A stretch of 64,000 nt of DNA from Ehretia macrophylla (taxonomy: Eukaryota > Streptophyta > Magnoliopsida > Boraginales > Ehretiaceae), in contig CM075768.1 of assembly GCA_037974665.1 (NCBI GenBank), positions 61,212,316 through 61,276,315 on the forward strand, written 5' to 3'. The position numbers and the translations under genes are program-made. Below, one piece after another: positions 11,771-23,590 of this stretch. How positions within the stretch are numbered: position 1 is the first letter of the stretch; every line of letters begins with the position of its first letter. A model generated the notes under the pieces. That model saw only the letters and a program-made list of their open reading frames with translations, was not told where the DNA came from and did not search any database.

Positions 11771-11816
11771 ATCATGTTGAGGGCGCAAATCCCTTATGTG
11801 TTGACGGTTCACCGTC
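11771..11816 (-). promoter_or_regulatory. 5S external promoter region (representative unit)
   Basis: Upstream flank of the 5S gene at 11652-11770. On the gene strand it shows C at about -2/-1, GCGCCC near -16 to -11, the TATA-like CACATAAG at -30 to -23, and a perfect dyad GACGGTTCACCGTC at -33 to -46 (11803-11816). Plant 5S genes are known to use a TATA-like box near -28, GC near -12 and C at -1, so the layout fits, with a weak TATA box. The dyad recurs in many units but is broken by point changes in others (for example beside 13690 and 61684). Confidence 0.6.
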
Positions 11817-12331
11817 CCAGCCCAAAGAGATGGCCCATTCGAATGGCCCAATATGCTTAACGACAACCCATCTGCTTCAACAATGCAGCATCCTCGCAAG
11901 ACGTGATATCAACACGTTGTAGGGCCCGGTAATGTCCTGCGTGTTAGGTTTTCCTCCCTTTCGTGGCTAATGACATACGATCCAGGACAGAGAAACATCA
12001 CAAAAAGAAGAAAAATGGCCTGAAACTGATGAAAAGGTTTGATTTTGGACTCCAAAAATAGGCGCAGCCGAATATGCTTGCTGCCTCCATCATAGTGCTC
12101 TCAGAGAACTTTCCAATGGTATGTTGTGCGCTGCGTAACTCCTTACGGATCGAAAGTTATGTGCATCGGAGCAACGGAGACATGGTCACAAGCCCCATGC
12201 CTTTGGTTTACAGGCCCAGCCTCTACGTGAAGTGAAGTTATATTGCCCAAGGTGCTTTGGGATTCAGTAATAGAAATGTGATGGATAAAGCATCATGCCA
12301 AGGCTAACCGGGGCAAAAAAAATTAAAAAAG

Positions 12332-12450
12332 AAGGTGTAACACGAGGACTTCCCAAGGGGTCACCCATCCTAGTACTACTCTCGCCCAAGCACGCTTAAC
12401 TTCGGAGTTCTAATGGGATCCAGTGCATTAATGCTGGTATGATCGCTCCC
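12332..12450 (-). rRNA. 5S-13, 5S rRNA gene copy
   Basis: 119 bp, 8 differences; internal promoter boxes intact except the common A/G variant in box C. The 3' end is altered (AAGGTGTAAC on the plus strand), which would weaken the terminal helix. Confidence 0.88.
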
Positions 12451-13011
12451 GTCATATTGAGGGCGTAAATCCCATATGTATTGACGGTTCACAATCCCAG
12501 CCAAGAAAGATGGCCCATTCAAAATGCCCAATGGGCTTAATGACATCCTATCCGCTTCAACCACACAGCATCCTCACAAGACGTGATATTGATGCATTGT
12601 AGGGCCCTATAATGTCCCGTGAGTTAGGTTGTCACCCTTTTCGCGGCTCACAACGTCTGACCCTGGATGAAAAAATAGTGTAAAAAGAAGAAAAGTTACT
12701 TGAAACTTATGAAAACATTCAATTTTGGGTTCCAAAAATAGGCACAGCCTAGTAGGCTTGCTGCCCCCGTTGTAGAGCTCTCAAAGAGCTTTCCAATGGT
12801 ATGTTGTGCATCGCGTAACTCCTTAGGGATCAAAAGTTATGGGCACCAGAGCGACGGAGACCTAGTCACAAGCCCCACGCCCTCGGTTTGCGGGCCCAAC
12901 CTCTATGTGAAGCGAAGTTGTCTTGCCCAAAGTGCCGTGGGATTCGGTAATAGAAATGTAATAGATAAAGTATCTTGGCAAGGCCAACCTGGGCAAAAAA
13001 AACTGTAAAAG

Positions 13012-13130
13012 GGGGTGCAACACGAGGACATCCCAGGGGGTCAACCATCTTAGTACTACTCTCGTACAAGCACGCTTAACTTCAGAGTTCTAATGGGATC
13101 TAGTGCATTAGTGCTGGTATGGTCGCACCC
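13012..13130 (-). rRNA. 5S-14, 5S rRNA gene copy
   Basis: 119 bp, 10 differences; box A and intermediate element intact, two changes in box C. One base different from 5S-52. Confidence 0.88.
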
Positions 13131-13689
13131 GTCATGTTGAGGGCGCAAATCCCTTATATGCTAACGGTTCACCGACCCTGCCCAGAGAGATGGCCCATTC
13201 ACAAGGCCCAATGGGCTTAACGATAACCCATCCACTTCAACAATGTCATCCTTGCAATACGTGATATCGACGCGTTCTAGGGCCCTCTAATGTCCTGCGA
13301 GTTAGGTTGTCTTCCTTTTCGTGGCTCACGACATACGATCCGGTATCGAAAAATAGCCCAAAAAGAAGAAAAGTAGCCCAAAATTGATGAAAACGTTCGA
13401 TTTTTTACTCCAAAAATAGGCGTAGCCGAGCAGGCTTGTCACCCCCGTCGTAGAGCTCTCGAAGAGCTTTCCAACTGTATGTTGTGCGCCGTGTAACTCC
13501 TTGCGGATCAAAAGTTATGGGCACCGGTGCGACGGAGACCTGGTTACTAGTCCCACGCCCTCGGTTTGTGGGCCCAGCCTCTACGTGAAGCGAAGTTGTC
13601 TTGCCCAAGGTTCCGTGGGATTCAATAATAGAAATATGATGGATAAAGCATCTGGGCAAGGCTAACCGGGGCAAAAGAAATTGAAAAGG

Positions 13690-13808
13690 GGGGTGCAACA
13701 CGAGGACTTCCCAGGGGGTCACCCATCCTAGTACTACTCTTGCCCAAGCACGCTTAACTTCGTAGTTCTGATGGGATCCGGTGCATTAGTGCTAGTATGA
13801 TCGCACCC
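13690..13808 (-). rRNA. 5S-15, near-consensus 5S rRNA gene
   Basis: 119 bp with only 3 differences, jointly the closest copy to consensus. Boxes A and C intact, one change in the intermediate element. Identical to 5S-53. Its terminator's second T run is interrupted. Confidence 0.93.
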
Positions 13809-14369
13809 ATCATGTTGAGGTCACAAATCCCTTATGTGTTGACGGTTCACCATCCCAGCCTAGAGAGATGGCCCATTCAAAAGGCCCAATGGCCTTAACG
13901 ACAACCCATCCACTTCAACAACGCAACATCCTCGCAAGACTTGATATCAACACATTGTAAGGCCCTCTAATGTCCCGCAAGTTAGGTTGTCGTCCTTTTT
14001 GCGGCTCAAGACGAATGATCGGCGACGGTAAACAAATGCGAAAGGATGAAAAGTGCTCCGAAATTGATGAAAACGTATGATTTTGGGCCCCAAAAATAGG
14101 GGCAGTTGAGCAGGCTTGTTGTCCCCATCGTATAGCTCTCAGAGAGCTTTCCAAAGGTATGGTGCGCATCACGTAACTCCTTACAGATCAAAATTTATGG
14201 GCACCGGAGCGACGGAGACCTGGTCACAAGCCCCATGCCCTCGGTTTGCGGGACCAGCCTCTACGTTAAGTGAAGTTGTCTTGCCCAAGGTGCCATGGGA
14301 TTCAATACTAGAAATGTGATGGATAAAGCATCTTGGGAAGGCTAACCGGGGCAAAAAAATTTGAAAATG

Positions 14370-14487
14370 AGGGTACAACACGAGGACTTCCCAAGGGTCA
14401 CCCATCCTAGTATTATTCTCACCCAAGCACTCTTAACTTCGGAGTTCTGATGGGATACGGTGCATTAGTGCTAGTTTGATCGCACCC
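14370..14487 (-). rRNA. 5S-16, 5S rRNA gene copy
   Basis: 118 bp; one-base loss in the G run of box C, two changes in the intermediate element and one in box A. Confidence 0.85.
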
Positions 14488-15048
14488 ATCAAGTTGTGGG
14501 TACAAATCCCTTATGTGTTGACGATTCACCGTCCCAGCCTAGAGAGATGGCCAATTCAAAAGGCCCAAAGGGCTTAATGACAACCCATCTGATTCAACAA
14601 CGTAGTAACCTCGCAAGACGTGATATCGACGTATTCTAGGGCCCTCTAATGTCCCGCGAGTTAGGTTGTCATCCTTTTTGTGGCTCACGACGTACGATCC
14701 GGGATGTAAAAACTACGTAAAAAGAAGAAAAGTAGACCGAAACTGATAAAAACATTCAATTTTGGACTCCAAAAACAGGCATAGCCGAACAAGCTTGCTG
14801 CCCCCGTTGTAGAGCTCTCGGAGTGCTTTCCAACGGCAAGCTGTGCGCTGCGTAACTCCTTACGGATCAAAAGTTATGGGCACCAGAGCGATGGAGACTT
14901 GATCACAAGCCCTACGCCCTCGGTTTGTGGGCCTGGCCTCTACGTGAAGTGAAGTTTTATTGCCCACGGTGCCGTGGGATTAGGTAATAGAAATATGATG
15001 GATAAAGCATCCTGGCATGGCTAACCAGGGCAAAAAAAATTGAAAAGG

Positions 15049-15167
15049 GGGGTGCAACACGAGGACTTCCTCTGGGGTCTCCCATCCTAGTACTACTCTT
15101 GCCCAAGCATGCTTAAGTTCGGAGTTCTGATGTGATCTGGTGCATTAGTGCTAGTATGATCACCCCC
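15049..15167 (-). rRNA. 5S-17, 5S rRNA gene copy
   Basis: 119 bp, 12 differences; boxes A and C and the intermediate element are all altered. Same subfamily as 5S-01, 14.9 kb away. Confidence 0.84.
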
Positions 15168-15722
15168 GTCATGTTGACGGCCCGCATCACCTATGTGTTG
15201 ATGGTTCACCGTCCCAGCCCAGGGAGATCGCCAATTCAAGAGGTCCAATGGGCTTAACGACAATCCATCCGCTTCAACAATGCAGCATCCTTCCAAGACT
15301 TGATATCGACGCGTTGTAAAGCACTCTAATGTCCTGTGACTCAGGTTGTCGTCTTTTTTGCAGCTCACGACGAATGATCTGCGACGGTAAAACAACGCAA
15401 AAAGAAGAAAAGTTCCCCAAAACTAATGAAAACGTTCAATTTTGGGCTCTAAAACGAAGGGCAGTTAAGCAGGCTTATTGCCCCCATCGTAGACCTCTCA
15501 AAGAGCTTTCCAACGGTATGCTGTGCACTGCGTAACTCCTTACAGATCAAAAGTAATGGGAACCGGAGTGATGAAGACCTGGTCACAAGCCCCACGCCCT
15601 CGGTTTGCAGGCCCAGCCTCTACGTGAAATGAAGTTGTCTTGCCCAAGGCGTTGTGGGTAATAGAAATGTGATGGATAAAGCATCTTGGCAAGGCTAATT
15701 GGGGCAAAAAAAATTGAAAAGG

Positions 15723-15841
15723 GGGGTGCAACTCGAGGACTTCCCAGGGGCTCACCCATCCTAGTATTACTCTCGCCCAAGCACGCTTAACTTCGGAGTT
15801 TTGATGGCATCCGGTGCATTAGTAATGGTATGATCGCACCC
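15723..15841 (-). rRNA. 5S-18, 5S copy at duplication edge
   Basis: 119 bp, 7 differences; box A and intermediate element intact. It matches 5S-56 from its 3' end up to about 15800 and then diverges, so the edge of the segmental duplication lies inside this gene. Confidence 0.9.
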
Positions 15842-16403
15842 ATCATGTTGAGGGCGCAAATCCCTTATGTGTTGACGGTTCACCGTCCCAGTCCAGAGAG
15901 ATGGCTTATTCAAAAGGCCCAATGGGATTAACGACAACCTATCCGCTTCAACAACGCAGCATCCTCGCAAGACGTGATATCGACGCATTGTAGGGCCCTC
16001 TAATGCCCCGCAACTTAGGTTGTCATCCTTTTCACAACTCACGACGTACGATCCGCGACGGAAAAATAGCACAAAAAGAAGAAAAGTAGACCAAAACTAA
16101 TGAAAATGTCTAATTTTGGGATCCAAAAACAAGTGTAGTCGAGCACGCTTCTTACCCTCGTCGTAGAGCTCTCAGGGAGTTTTTCAACGGTATGTTGTGC
16201 ACCACGTAACTCCTTACGGATTAAAACTTATGGGCACTGGAGCAACGGAGACCTGGCCACAAGCCCCAAGCCCTCAGTTTGCGGGCCCAGCCTTTACGTG
16301 AAGCGAAGTTGTCTTGCCCAAGTTGCCATGGGATTCGGTAATAGAAATGTGATGGACAAAGCATCTTGGCTAGGCTAACCAGGGCAAAAAAAAATTGAAA
16401 AGG

Positions 16404-16475
16404 GGGGTGTAACATGAGGACTTCCCGGGGGGTCACCCATCCTAGTACTACTCTCGCCCAAGCAAGCTTAACTTC
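16404..16475 (-). pseudogene. 5S-19, truncated 5S gene
   Basis: Only the 3' 72 bp of the gene remains. The 5' part, from within box A, and the upstream promoter are lost. After CTTAACTTC the sequence jumps to the AAAAGGCCCAATGGG of the spacer, with TTC as shared microhomology. The same unit lost two more spacer pieces near 16485 and 16685. Confidence 0.9.
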
Positions 16476-16891
16476 AAAAGGCCCAATGGGCTTAACGATA
16501 ACCCCCTCGCAGGACGTGATATCAACGCATTGTAGGGCCCCCTAATGTCCTACGTGTTAGGTTGTCGTCCTTTTCGCGGCTCACGACGTACGATCTGGGA
16601 CGGAAAAATAGAGCAAAAAAAAGAAAATTAGCCCAAAACTAATGTAAAGGTTCGATTTTGGAATCCAAAAATAATCGCAGCCAACGCTATACTGTTTGCC
16701 GCCTTACGGATCAAAAGTTATGGGCTCCGGAGCGACGGAGGCCTGGTTATAAGCCCCATGCCCTCGGTTTGCAAGCCCAGCCTCTACGTGTAGCGAAATT
16801 GTCTTGTCCAAAGGTCCGTGGGATTTGGTAACAGAAATGTGATGGATAAAGCATCTTGGCAAGGCTAACCAGGGCAAAAAAATTGAGAAGG

Positions 16892-17010
16892 TGGGTACAA
16901 CACGAGGATTTCCTAGGGGGTCAGCCATCTTAGTACTACTCTCGTCCAAGCACGCTTAACTTCGGAGTTCTGATGGGATCCGATGCATTTGTGCTGGTAT
17001 AATCGTACCC
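16892..17010 (-). rRNA. 5S-20, 5S rRNA gene copy
   Basis: 119 bp, 11 differences; box A and intermediate element intact, three changes in box C. Only 488 bp from the preceding locus because of deletions. Confidence 0.87.
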
Positions 17011-17566
17011 ATCATGTTGAGGGCAGAAATCCTTTATGTGTTGACGGTTCACAGTCCTAGCCCAGAGTGATAGCCCATTCAAAAGGCCTAATGGGCTTAA
17101 TGACAACCCATCCACTTCAACAACATAGCATCCTCGCAAGACGTGATATTGACGTATTGTAGGGCCCTCTAATGTCCCGCGAGTCAGGTTGTCGTCCTTT
17201 TTGTGGTTCACGCCATACGATCTGCGATAGAAAAACAGAGCAAAAAAAAAGTGGCCCAAAACTGATGAAAAGGTTTGATTTTGGACTCCAAAATTAGGCG
17301 CAGCCGAGCAGGCTTGTTCCCCCATCGTAGAGCTCTTGGAGAGCTTTCCAACGGTATGTTGTGCGCTGCGTAACTCTTTACGAATCAAAAGTTATGGGCA
17401 CCAGAGCGATGGAGACCTGGTCACAAGCCTCACGCCCTCGGTTTGCGAGCCCAACCTCTACGTGAAACGAAGTTGTCTTGCCGAAGGTGCAGTGGGATTC
17501 GGTAATAGAAATGTGATGGATAAAGCATCTTGGCAAGGCTAACCGAGGCAAAAATAATTGAAAAGG

Positions 17567-17685
17567 GGGATGCAACACGAGGACTTCCCAAGGGGTCACC
17601 CAGCCTAGTACTACTCTCGCCCAAGCACCCATAACTTCGGAGTTCTGATGGGATCCGGTGCATTAGTGCTGGTATGATCGCCCCC
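17567..17685 (-). rRNA. 5S-21, 5S rRNA gene copy
   Basis: 119 bp, 6 differences, but two lie in box A and two in box C. Confidence 0.88.
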
Positions 17686-18247
17686 GTAATGTTGAGGGCG
17701 CAAATACCTTATGTTTTGATAGTTCACCATCCCAAACCAGAGAGACGGCCCATTCAAAATGCCCAATAGGCTTAACAACAACTCATCTGCATTAACAACG
17801 TAGCATCATCATAAGACATGATATCGACGAGTTCTACGACCCTCTAATGTCATGCGAGTTAGGTTGTCGTCCTTTTTGCGGCTTACGACGTACGATCCGC
17901 GATGGAAAAAAAGTGCAAAAAGAATAAAAGTGGATCGAAACTGATGTAAATGTTCGATTTTGGCTTCCAAAAATAGGCACAATCGAGCAGGCTTACTGCC
18001 CCCATTCGTAGAGCTCTCAGAGAGCTTTCCAACGGTTTGCTATGCACCGCATAACTCCTTACGGATCAAAAGTTATGGGCACCAGAGCGATGGAGACCTG
18101 GTCCCAAGCCCCGAACCCTCGATTTGCGGGCCCAGCCTCTACTTGTAGCGAAGTTGTCTTGCCTAAGGTGCCATGGGATTCGGTAGTAGAAATGCGATGG
18201 ATAAAGCATCCCGGCAAGGCTAACCGGGGCAAAAAAAATTGAAAAGG

Positions 18248-18366
18248 GGGGTGCAACACGAGGATATCCCATGGGGTCACCCATCTTAGCAGTACTCTCG
18301 CCCAAGCTCGCTAAACTTCATAGTTCTGATGGGATCCGGTGCATTGGTGCTGGTATGATCTCACAT
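18248..18366 (-). rRNA. 5S-22, diverged 5S copy
   Basis: 119 bp, about 14 differences; box A has two changes and the first bases of the gene are altered, which would disturb the terminal helix. Probably a pseudogene. Confidence 0.82.
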
Positions 18367-18926
18367 GTCATGTTGAGGGGCGCAAATCCCTTTTGTGTTG
18401 ATGGTTCACTGTCCCAGGCCAGAGAGATGGCCTATTCAAAAGGCCCAATGGCCTTAATGACAACCCATCCGCTTCAACAATGCAGAATCCTCGCAAGACG
18501 TGATTTCGACGGGCAGTAGGGCCCTCTAATGTCCCGCGAGTTAGGTTGTCGTCCTTTTCGCGGCTCACGATGTACGATCCGGGAGGGAAAAATAGTGCAA
18601 AAAAAGAAAATTGGCCCAAAACTAATATAAATGTTCAATTTTGGACTCCAAAAATATTCGCAGTGGAGCAGGCTCGCTGCCCCTGTCGTAGAGCTCTTGG
18701 AGAGCTTTCCAACGGTATGCTGTGAATCGCACAACTCCTTACGGATGAAAAGTTATGGGCACCGGAGTGACGGAGACCTGGTCACAAGCCCCACGCCCTC
18801 CGTTTGCGGGCCCAGCCTCTACGTGAAGCGAAGTTGTCTTGCCCAAGGTACCGTGGGATTCGGTAATAGGAATGTGATGGATATAGCATTTTGGCAAGGC
18901 TAACCGAGGCAAAAAATTTGAAAAGG

Positions 18927-19045
18927 GAGGTGCGACACGAGGACTTCCCGGGGGGTCACCAATCCTAGTACTACTCTCGCCCAAGCATGCTTAACATCGA
19001 AGTTCTGATGGGATCCGGTGCATTAGTGCTGGTATGATCGCACCT
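18927..19045 (-). rRNA. 5S-23, 5S rRNA gene copy
   Basis: 119 bp, 8 differences, two in box A and two in box C. Downstream of this gene on the plus strand, near 19077-19090, the spacer has a short tandem duplication of TGATGACAATG type that lengthens the unit to 692 bp. Confidence 0.87.
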
Positions 19046-19618
19046 GTCATGTTGAGGGCACAAATCCCTTATGTGATGACAATGTGATGACGGTTCACAG
19101 TCCCAGCCTAGAGATATGACTCATTCAAAAGGCCCAATGGGCTTAACGACAACCCATCCGCTTCAACAACTCAGCAACCTCGCAAGACGTGATATCGACG
19201 CGTTGCAGGGCCCTCAAATGTCCCGCGAGTTAGGTTTTCATCCTTTTCGCTGCTCACAACGTACGATCTGAGATGGAAAAATAGCGCAAAAAGAAGAAAA
19301 GTGGCCTGAAACAGATGAAAATGATTGATTTTGGACTCCAAAAATAGGCGCAGTCGAGCATGCATGCTGCCCATATCGTAGAGCCCTCGGAGAGCTTTCC
19401 AACAGTATGCTATGCGCCGCGTAACTCCTTACGAATCAAAAGTTATGGGCACCGGAGCGACGGATACCAAGTCAGAAGCCCCACGCCCTCAATTTGTCGG
19501 GCCAGGCTCTACATGAAGCGAAGTTGTCTTGACCAAGGTGTCCTGGGATTCGGTAATAGAAATGTGATGGATAAAGTATCTTGGCAAGGCTATCCGGGGC
19601 AAAAAAAAATTGAAAAGG

Positions 19619-19737
19619 GGGGTACAACACGAGGATTTCCTAGGGGGTCACCTATCCTAGTACTACTATCGCCCAAGCACGCTTAAATTCGGAGTTCTGA
19701 TGGGATCCAGTGCATTTGTGCTAGTATGATCGCACCC
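19619..19737 (-). rRNA. 5S-24, 5S rRNA gene copy
   Basis: 119 bp, 9 differences; one change each in box A and the intermediate element, two in box C. Confidence 0.87.
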
Positions 19738-20289
19738 GTCATATTGAGGGCGCAAATCCCTTATGTGTTGACGGTTCACTGTCTCAGCCCAGGGAGATGG
19801 CCTATTCAAAAGTCCCAATGGGCTTAACGACAACCCATCCGCTTCAATAATGCAGTATCCTCCCAAGACGTGATACCGGCGGGTTGTAGGGCCCTCTAAC
19901 GTCCCGCGAATTAGGTTGTCGTACTTTTCGCTGCTCAAGACGTAAGATCCATGATGGAAAAATAGCGCAAAAAAAGACCTAAAACAGTTGAAAAGATTCG
20001 ATTTTGGACCCCTAAATGTGGCGCAGCCAAGCAGGCTTGCTGCCCATGTCGTAGAGCTCTTGGAGAGCTTTCCAACGGTATGTTGTGGGCCGCGTAACTC
20101 CTTACGGATCAAAGGTTATGGGCACTAGAGCGATGGAGAGCTGGTTACTAGCCCCAATCCCTCAGTTTGCGGGCCTAGCCTCTACATGAAGCGAAATTGT
20201 CTTGCCCAAGGTGCCGTGGGATTCGGTAATAGAAATTAAATGGATAAAGCATCTTGGCAAGGCTAACCAAGGAAAAAAATTTGAAAAAA

Positions 20290-20407
20290 GGGGTGCAACA
20301 TAAGGACTCCCAAGGGGTCACCTATCCTAGTACTACTTTCACCCAAGCACGCTTAACTTTGGAGTTCTGATGGGATCCTGTTCATTAGTGCTGGTATGAT
20401 TGTACCC
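20290..20407 (-). rRNA. 5S-25, 5S rRNA gene copy
   Basis: 118 bp, about 12 differences including a one-base loss beside box C and two changes in the intermediate element. Box A intact. Confidence 0.85.
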
Positions 20408-20968
20408 GTCATGTTGAGGATGTAAATCCCTTATGTGTTGACAGTTCACAGTCCCAGCCCAGACAGATGGCCCATTCAAAAGGCATAATGGGCCTAACGA
20501 CAACCCATCGGCTTGAACAACACAGCATCCTTGCAAGACGTGATATCAACGTGTTGTAGGGCCCTCTAATGTCTCGCTAGCTAGGTTGTCGTCCTTTTCG
20601 CGGCACATGACGTACAATGCGCGACGGAAAAAAAGCACAAACAGAAGAAAAGTGGACCAAAACTGATGAAATCGTTCGATTATGGCCACCAAAAATAGGC
20701 ACAGCTAAGCAAGCTTGCTGCCCCCGTCGTATAACTATCAAAGATCTTTCCAACGGTATGCTGTGCACCGCGTAACTCTTTACGGATCAAAAGTTGTAGG
20801 CACCGGAGCGACGGAGACCTGGTCACAAGCCCCACGCCCTCGGTTTGCGGGACCAGCCTCTACGTGAAGCGAAGTTGTCTTTCCAAAGGTACCGAGGCAT
20901 TCGGTAATAGAAATGTGATTGATAAACAATCTTGGCAAGGCAAACCGGGGCAAAAAAAATTGAAAAGG

Positions 20969-21087
20969 GGTGTGCAACACGAGGACTTCTTGGGGGGTCA
21001 CCCATCCTAGTACTGCTCTCGCCCAAGCACGCTTAACTTCAGAGTTCTGATGGGATCCGGTGCATTAGTGCTGGTATGATCGCACCC
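20969..21087 (-). rRNA. 5S-26, 5S rRNA gene copy
   Basis: 119 bp, 6 differences; box A and intermediate element intact. The changes cluster in the box C edge (TTGGGGGG). Confidence 0.9.
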
Positions 21088-21646
21088 GTCATGTTGAGGG
21101 CATAAATCCCTTATGTGTCGACGGTTCACAGTCCCAGACCCGAGAGATGGCCCATTCAAAAGGCCCAATGGGCTTATCGATAACCTATTCACTTCAACAA
21201 TGTAGCATCCTCGCAAGACGTGATATCGATGCATTGTAGGTCCCTCTAATGTCGCGCGAGTTAGGTTGTCGTCCTTTTCACGGATCACAATGTACGATCC
21301 GGGATGGAAAAACAGAGCAAAAAGAAAAGAAGTGGCCCGAAAGCGATGAATACTTTCGATTTTGTGGTCCAAAATAGGCCCAACCGAGCAGGCTTGCTGC
21401 CTAATCGTAGAGTTCTTGGAGAGCATTCCAATGGTATGTTGTGCGCCACGCAACTCTTTACGGATCAGAAGTTATGGGCACCGGAGCGATGAAGACTTGG
21501 TCACAAGCCCCACATCCTCGGTTTGCAGGCCCAGCCACAACGTGAAGCGAAGTTATGTTGCCCAAGGTACCGTGGGATTCGCTAATAGAAATGTGATGGA
21601 TAAAGCATCTTGGCAAGGCTAACCGAGGCAAAAAAAATTGAAAATG

Positions 21647-21703
21647 AGGGTGCAACATGAGGATTTCCCAGGGGGTCACCCATCCTAGTGCTACTTTCAC
21701 CCA
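21647..21703 (-). pseudogene. 5S-27, truncated 5S gene
   Basis: Only the 3' 57 bp remains, so box A, the 5' half and the upstream promoter are gone. After CTACTTTCACCCA the sequence continues with TCCTAATGTCCCG of the spacer, well upstream of a normal gene start. The next locus is 463 bp away. Confidence 0.9.
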
Positions 21704-22109
21704 TCCTAATGTCCCGTGAGTTAGGTTGTCGTCTGTTTGGTGGCTCACGGTGTACGATCAGGGACGGAAAAACAGCGCAAAAAAAAAAGATAAATGGCCC
21801 AAAACAGATGAAAAGATTCAATTTTGGACCCCTAAAAGTGGCGCAGCCGAGCAGGCTTGTTGCCCCCGTTGTAGAGTTCTCGGAGAGATTTTCAACGGTA
21901 TGTTGTGCCCTGCGTAACTCTATACGAATCCAAAGTTATAGGCACCGGTGCGATGGAGACCTAGTCATAAGCCCCACGCCCTCGGTTTGCGGGCCCAGCC
22001 ACTATGTGAAGCGAAGTTGTCTTGCCCAAGGAGTCGTGGGATTCGGTAATAGAAATGTGCTGGATAAAGCATCTTGGCAAGGCTAATCGGGGCAAAAAAA
22101 TTGAAAAGG

Positions 22110-22228
22110 GGGGTGCAACACGAGGACTTCCCATGGGGGCACCCATCCTAGTACTACTCTTGCCCAAGCACGCTTAACTTTGGAGTTCTGATGGAATCCG
22201 ATGTATTACTGCTGGTATGATCGCAACA
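22110..22228 (-). rRNA. 5S-28, 5S rRNA gene copy
   Basis: 119 bp, 10 differences; box A intact. The first bases of the gene (TGTTGCGATC on the gene strand) no longer pair well with the 3' end. Confidence 0.85.
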
Positions 22229-22792
22229 GCCATGTTGAGGGTGCAAATCCCTTATGTGTTGACGGTTCACCATCCCAGCCTAGAGAGACGGCCCATTCAA
22301 AAGGCCCAATGGGCTTAAGGACAAACCATCCGCTTCAACGAGGCTGCATCCTCACAAGACGTGATATCGACGGGGTGTAGGGCCCTCTAATGTCCCTTGA
22401 GTTAGGTTGTCGTCACCTTTACAGCTCACGATGTACGATCCGGGACGGAAAAACAGCGCAAAAAAAGAAAAAGAAAAGTGCCCCAAAACTGATGACGAGG
22501 TTCAATTTTGACTCCAAAACTAGGCGCAGCCGAGCAGGCTTGCTGCCCCCATCGTAGAGCTCACAGAGAGCTTTCAAACGGTATGCTGTGCACCGCGTAA
22601 CTCCTTGCAGATCAAAAGTTATGGGCACCAGAACGATGGAGACCTAGTCACAAGTCACACACCCTCGGTTTGCGGGCCCAGCCTCTACTGAAGCGAAGTT
22701 GTCTTGCCCAAGGTATCGTGGAATTCAGTAATAGAAATGTGATGGATAGAGCATCTTGGCAAGGCTAACCGAGGCAAGAAAAATTGAAAAGG

Positions 22793-22911
22793 GAGGTGCA
22801 ACACGATGACTTCCCAGGTGGTCACCCATCCTAGTACTACTTTCGCCCAAGCACGCTTAACTTCGGAGTTCTGATGGGATCTGGTGCATTAGTGCGGGTA
22901 TGATCGCACCT
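22793..22911 (-). rRNA. 5S-29, 5S rRNA gene copy
   Basis: 119 bp, 7 differences; box A intact. One of the few copies with a different base (GGTGG on the plus strand) at the helix IV position that is G in almost all others. Confidence 0.88.
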
Positions 22912-23471
22912 GTCATGTTGAGGGTGCAAATCCCTTAGGTGTTAACGGTTCATAGTCCCAGCTCTGCGAGATGGCCCATTCAAAAGGCCCAATGGGCTTA
23001 ACGACAACCCATCCGCTTTAACAACGCAGCATCGACGCAAGACATGATATCGACGCGTTGTATGGCCCTATAATGTCTCACGAGTTAGGTTGTCGTCCTT
23101 TTTGCAGCCACGACGTACGATCCACGACGGAAAAACAGCGCAAAAAGAAGAAAACTGGACCAAAACTGATGAAAATGTTTGATTTTAGGCTCCAAAAATA
23201 GACAAAGCCGAGCGGGCTTGCTGCCCTTGTCGTAGAACTCTCAGAGAGCTTTCCAACAGTATGCTGTGCGCCACGTAACTCCTTACGGATCAAAAGTTGT
23301 GGGCACCGGAGCGACGAAGACTTGGTCACAAGCCCCACGCTCTCAGTTTGCTGGCCCAGCCACTACGTAAAGCGAAGTTATCTTGCCCAAGGTGCCGTGG
23401 GATTCAGTAATAGAAATGTGATGGATAAAGCATCTTGGCAAGGCTAACTGGGGCAAAAAAAATTGAAAAGG

Positions 23472-23590
23472 GGGGTGCAACACGAGGACTTCCCAAGGGC
23501 TCACCCATCTTAGTATTACTCTCGCCCAAGCACGCTTAACTTCGGAGTTTTGATGGGATCCGGTGCATTAGTGCTGGTATGATCGCACCC
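23472..23590 (-). rRNA. 5S-30, near-consensus 5S rRNA gene
   Basis: 119 bp, 5 differences; box A and intermediate element intact, three changes in box C. Both terminator T runs are perfect (23455-23469). Confidence 0.91.

Larger units (their letters stand above)
1..15800. repeat. segmental duplication, copy 1
   Basis: This stretch, with 18 5S loci and the first solo LTR, is repeated at 29492-45282 in the same order and orientation. The offset grows from 29491 to 29528 and then settles at 29525 through small indels. Six of the 18 5S gene pairs are identical and four more differ at one base. The left end lies outside the window. The right end falls inside the 5S gene at 15723-15841, where the copies part at about 15800. 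Confidence 0.93.
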
